From: Burkholderiaceae bacterium
GTDB taxonomy: Bacteria > Pseudomonadota > Gammaproteobacteria > Burkholderiales > Burkholderiaceae_F
Assembly (NCBI GenBank): GCA_013696665.1
Contig: JACCYC010000250.1
Coordinates: forward strand, 1-18,226
Direction of reading: 5' to 3'
Length of the DNA stretch: 18,226 nucleotides
The translations under genes and the position numbers were made by a program. Shown here piece after piece: positions 16,408-18,226 of the stretch. A model generated the notes under the pieces. The model searched no databases. It saw only the letters and a list, made by a program, of their open reading frames with translations, and had not been told where the DNA came from. Within the stretch, counting starts at the first letter, position 1, and each line of letters begins with the position of its first letter.

Positions 16408-18226
16408 ATGGAGTTTCCTCCGGCCTCCGACGCCTCGCGCGCAAGCGCTGAGGTGCCGTACGTGACGGCGGCGCAAGCATCCGCGCTGTTGCGCTCGGGC
16501 ATGGCGATTTCCAACGAGCTGATGGGCGCCGCGTTCCCGGAGTTCGCGCGAACTATTCTTGAACAGCTGTCCGGCAAGTGGGACTTCGATGTTGGATCAC
16601 CGCTCGTGCAGCGTCATCTTGCTGCAAAGCTCGGCGATCTGCATCCGACCTTCATGGCGCGTCTGCAGGAAACGCAGGATCAATATTTCAATGACATCAC
16701 CGTAGGGCAAGTTCAAGCACCGCCCGGCTCGCTTGATGCAGAAACGCTGTCGCTGGTCGATTCGCTGTCCGTTGAGAGCAGCACCGTGGTCGAGCGTCAC
16801 GCCAGCAAGGTTGCAGGCCAGATCGAACAATTGATGCGCGATCTGAATCTGGTCGTGGCGTTCCTCCTCGGCAAGACCAACGTGCGTAGTTCAGAGAATC
16901 CGCTTGGACCGGCGGTTTACGTGCGTGCGCTGCTTCGTGCGGCTGAAGACACCGACCTGCACAGGGAAGCGTGGGAATTTTTCCTTACGATTTTTGAAAA
17001 GCCGCTGGCCGAGGAGCTCGGCCGCATCGTGCGCCAGCTGCTCGATCACTACACGAACCACGGCGTCGACAGCAGAGCCATTCGTCGCACCCGCGCATCG
17101 CCCAAGAATTCGCCAAGTCCCTGGCAAGTCCCGGCGGCGCCCGGTACGCCCGGCGCGCGTAATGCTGGCACCACTCGGAATGCGGACAGCACTGCATCAG
17201 GCTCGGGCCGCCCCGGTGGCGCCGCAGGAAGCGCGCAGGGAAGTGGTGACGGCAATCAGCAGGAAGCGGGCCCCTCGGGTCCCGAGGAGCCCAACATGCT
17301 GCTCGGCGGTTTGCTGACGCGCCTGCAGGCGAACGCGCGCGGATCGCGTTTGCCGCATCTGCCTTCGCACGGATCGGCGCCGCAGCAGCTCTTGCAATCG
17401 ATTGGGGAGTTTCAGCGTAACGATCTGAATGAGCTTGGACCCGGTGGCGATTTTGCGCTCCCCACCGAATCGATCGGCGCACTGCGCGACGAGTTGATCT
17501 CGAAGTCAACACGCGTGGTCGACAAACTGACCATCGAATTGGTCGGCATGCTGTTCGATCATGTGATGCAGGACAAAGGTGTTCCGTCCGAAATCAAGGC
17601 CCGCATTTCAAGGCTGCAGTTTCCTGTTCTCAAATCGGCTCTGATGGACGCGGCATTTTTTGCTTCGAGCGCGCACCCGGCACGCAAGCTGATTGATCGT
17701 ATCGCCGGCACCTCCACCGGGTGGGAGCCGTACGGCGATGACAATCAACGCTATCTGAAAGAAGTCGACCGTGTGATCACCGAAATTCTGAAGAATTTCG
17801 AAACCGATCTCGGGGTGTTCGAGCGGTTGTACAGCGAGTTTGACAAGTTCGTCTCAGATATCACACCAGAGGAAAACGACCCGGTCTCGCGCGCCAAGAA
17901 GGCGCTTGAGGCCGCGGAGAAGCATGAGATTTTGTCGATCAACACAACGATTCAGGTCCGGCGTGCCTTTGAGCGCGTAGACCTCGAGCCGTATATCAAG
18001 GAATTTTTGCTAGGCGCCTGGGTGAAGGTGCTGGTTGCGGCAACCGTACGGCAGGAGAAGACGCCCGGATTTGCGAAGGCATTTCGAGACGTCATTCACG
18101 AAGTCGTGTGGTCTGTGCAGCCCAAGGCAAGCACGGAAGACCGTAGCAAGCTGGTCAAGTTGATTCCGCCGATGATCCGTGTGCTGCGTGACGGCTTTGG
18201 CTTGATCAATGCGCCGGAGCGCGAGC
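16408..18226 (+). CDS. DUF1631 family protein (second copy), 3' truncated by window edge
   Basis: An open frame of 606 residues that runs off the window end, paralogous to the protein at 13055-15484. The start ATG has AGGA four bases upstream (16400-16403), and the frame is closed by TGA at 16366 with no other start between. The N-terminal part (about 1-225) is helical and shares spaced residues with the first copy (LSLVD, then ENPLGPAVYVRAL). A Ser/Gly/Pro/Ala-rich linker (about 227-296) follows. An LLQSIGEFQR element corresponds to LLASINEVQR in the first copy. The core then aligns strongly: DKLTIELVGMLFD (around 377), ISRLQFP, NDPVSRAKKALEAAE, FLLGAWVKVLVAAT and FAKAFRDVI...VWSVQPK. Codon choices differ at many third positions, so the duplication is old. 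The C-terminal domain is not visible. Function is unknown; two copies with different linkers suggest divergence of role. Confidence 0.85.
   Translation, partial: MEFPPASDASRASAEVPYVTAAQASALLRSGMAISNELMGAAFPEFARTILEQLSGKWDFDVGSPLVQRHLAAKLGDLHPTFMARLQETQDQYFNDITVGQVQAPPGSLDAETLSLVDSLSVESSTVVERHASKVAGQIEQLMRDLNLVVAFLLGKTNVRSSENPLGPAVYVRALLRAAEDTDLHREAWEFFLTIFEKPLAEELGRIVRQLLDHYTNHGVDSRAIRRTRASPKNSPSPWQVPAAPGTPGARNAGTTRNADSTASGSGRPGGAAGSAQGSGDGNQQEAGPSGPEEPNMLLGGLLTRLQANARGSRLPHLPSHGSAPQQLLQSIGEFQRNDLNELGPGGDFALPTESIGALRDELISKSTRVVDKLTIELVGMLFDHVMQDKGVPSEIKARISRLQFPVLKSALMDAAFFASSAHPARKLIDRIAGTSTGWEPYGDDNQRYLKEVDRVITEILKNFETDLGVFERLYSEFDKFVSDITPEENDPVSRAKKALEAAEKHEILSINTTIQVRRAFERVDLEPYIKEFLLGAWVKVLVAATVRQEKTPGFAKAFRDVIHEVVWSVQPKASTEDRSKLVKLIPPMIRVLRDGFGLINAPERE

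Overview
The window is about 18.2 kb of moderately GC-rich, gene-dense chromosomal DNA. Every gene I can support lies on the + strand, and no gap between genes exceeds about 165 bases. The protein families and their sequence character (beta-type ParC, HtpG and MdlA/MdlB, plus DUF1631 proteins) point to a betaproteobacterium, probably in or near the Burkholderiales. This is inferred from sequence resemblance, not from a database search. I see no tRNA, rRNA, insertion sequence, phage gene or CRISPR array.

Layout. The window opens inside parE (topoisomerase IV subunit B, C-terminal part only). Next comes a large membrane-anchored multi-PAS GGDEF-EAL protein (680-3808), then parC (topoisomerase IV subunit A). 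A c-di-GMP signalling gene therefore sits between the two topoisomerase IV subunit genes. A small four-helix CopD-like membrane protein follows. After it come two half-size ABC exporter genes, mdlA and mdlB, predicted to form an asymmetric heterodimer. htpG (Hsp90 chaperone) is next, overlapped at its 3' end by a uracil-DNA-glycosylase-superfamily gene of the hypoxanthine/deoxyinosine type.

The last 5.2 kb (13055-18226) is the least understood part: a DUF1631 protein, a spermidine-synthase-like protein starting one base after it, and a second, divergent DUF1631 paralogue behind its own promoter and running off the window end. Both DUF1631 proteins share the same plan: a helical N-terminal region, a low-complexity linker and a strongly conserved core. 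This cluster is my best candidate for an undescribed functional unit, but its function cannot be read from the sequence.

Most of the window is conserved housekeeping or envelope content rather than a mobile or accessory island. Points worth a second look are the DUF1631 / SpeE-like / DUF1631 arrangement, the exact 127-residue periodicity of three PAS modules, the GGDEL variant in front of an intact EAL domain, the Gln at the main quinolone-contact position of ParC, and a possible leaderless GTG start for the first DUF1631 gene.
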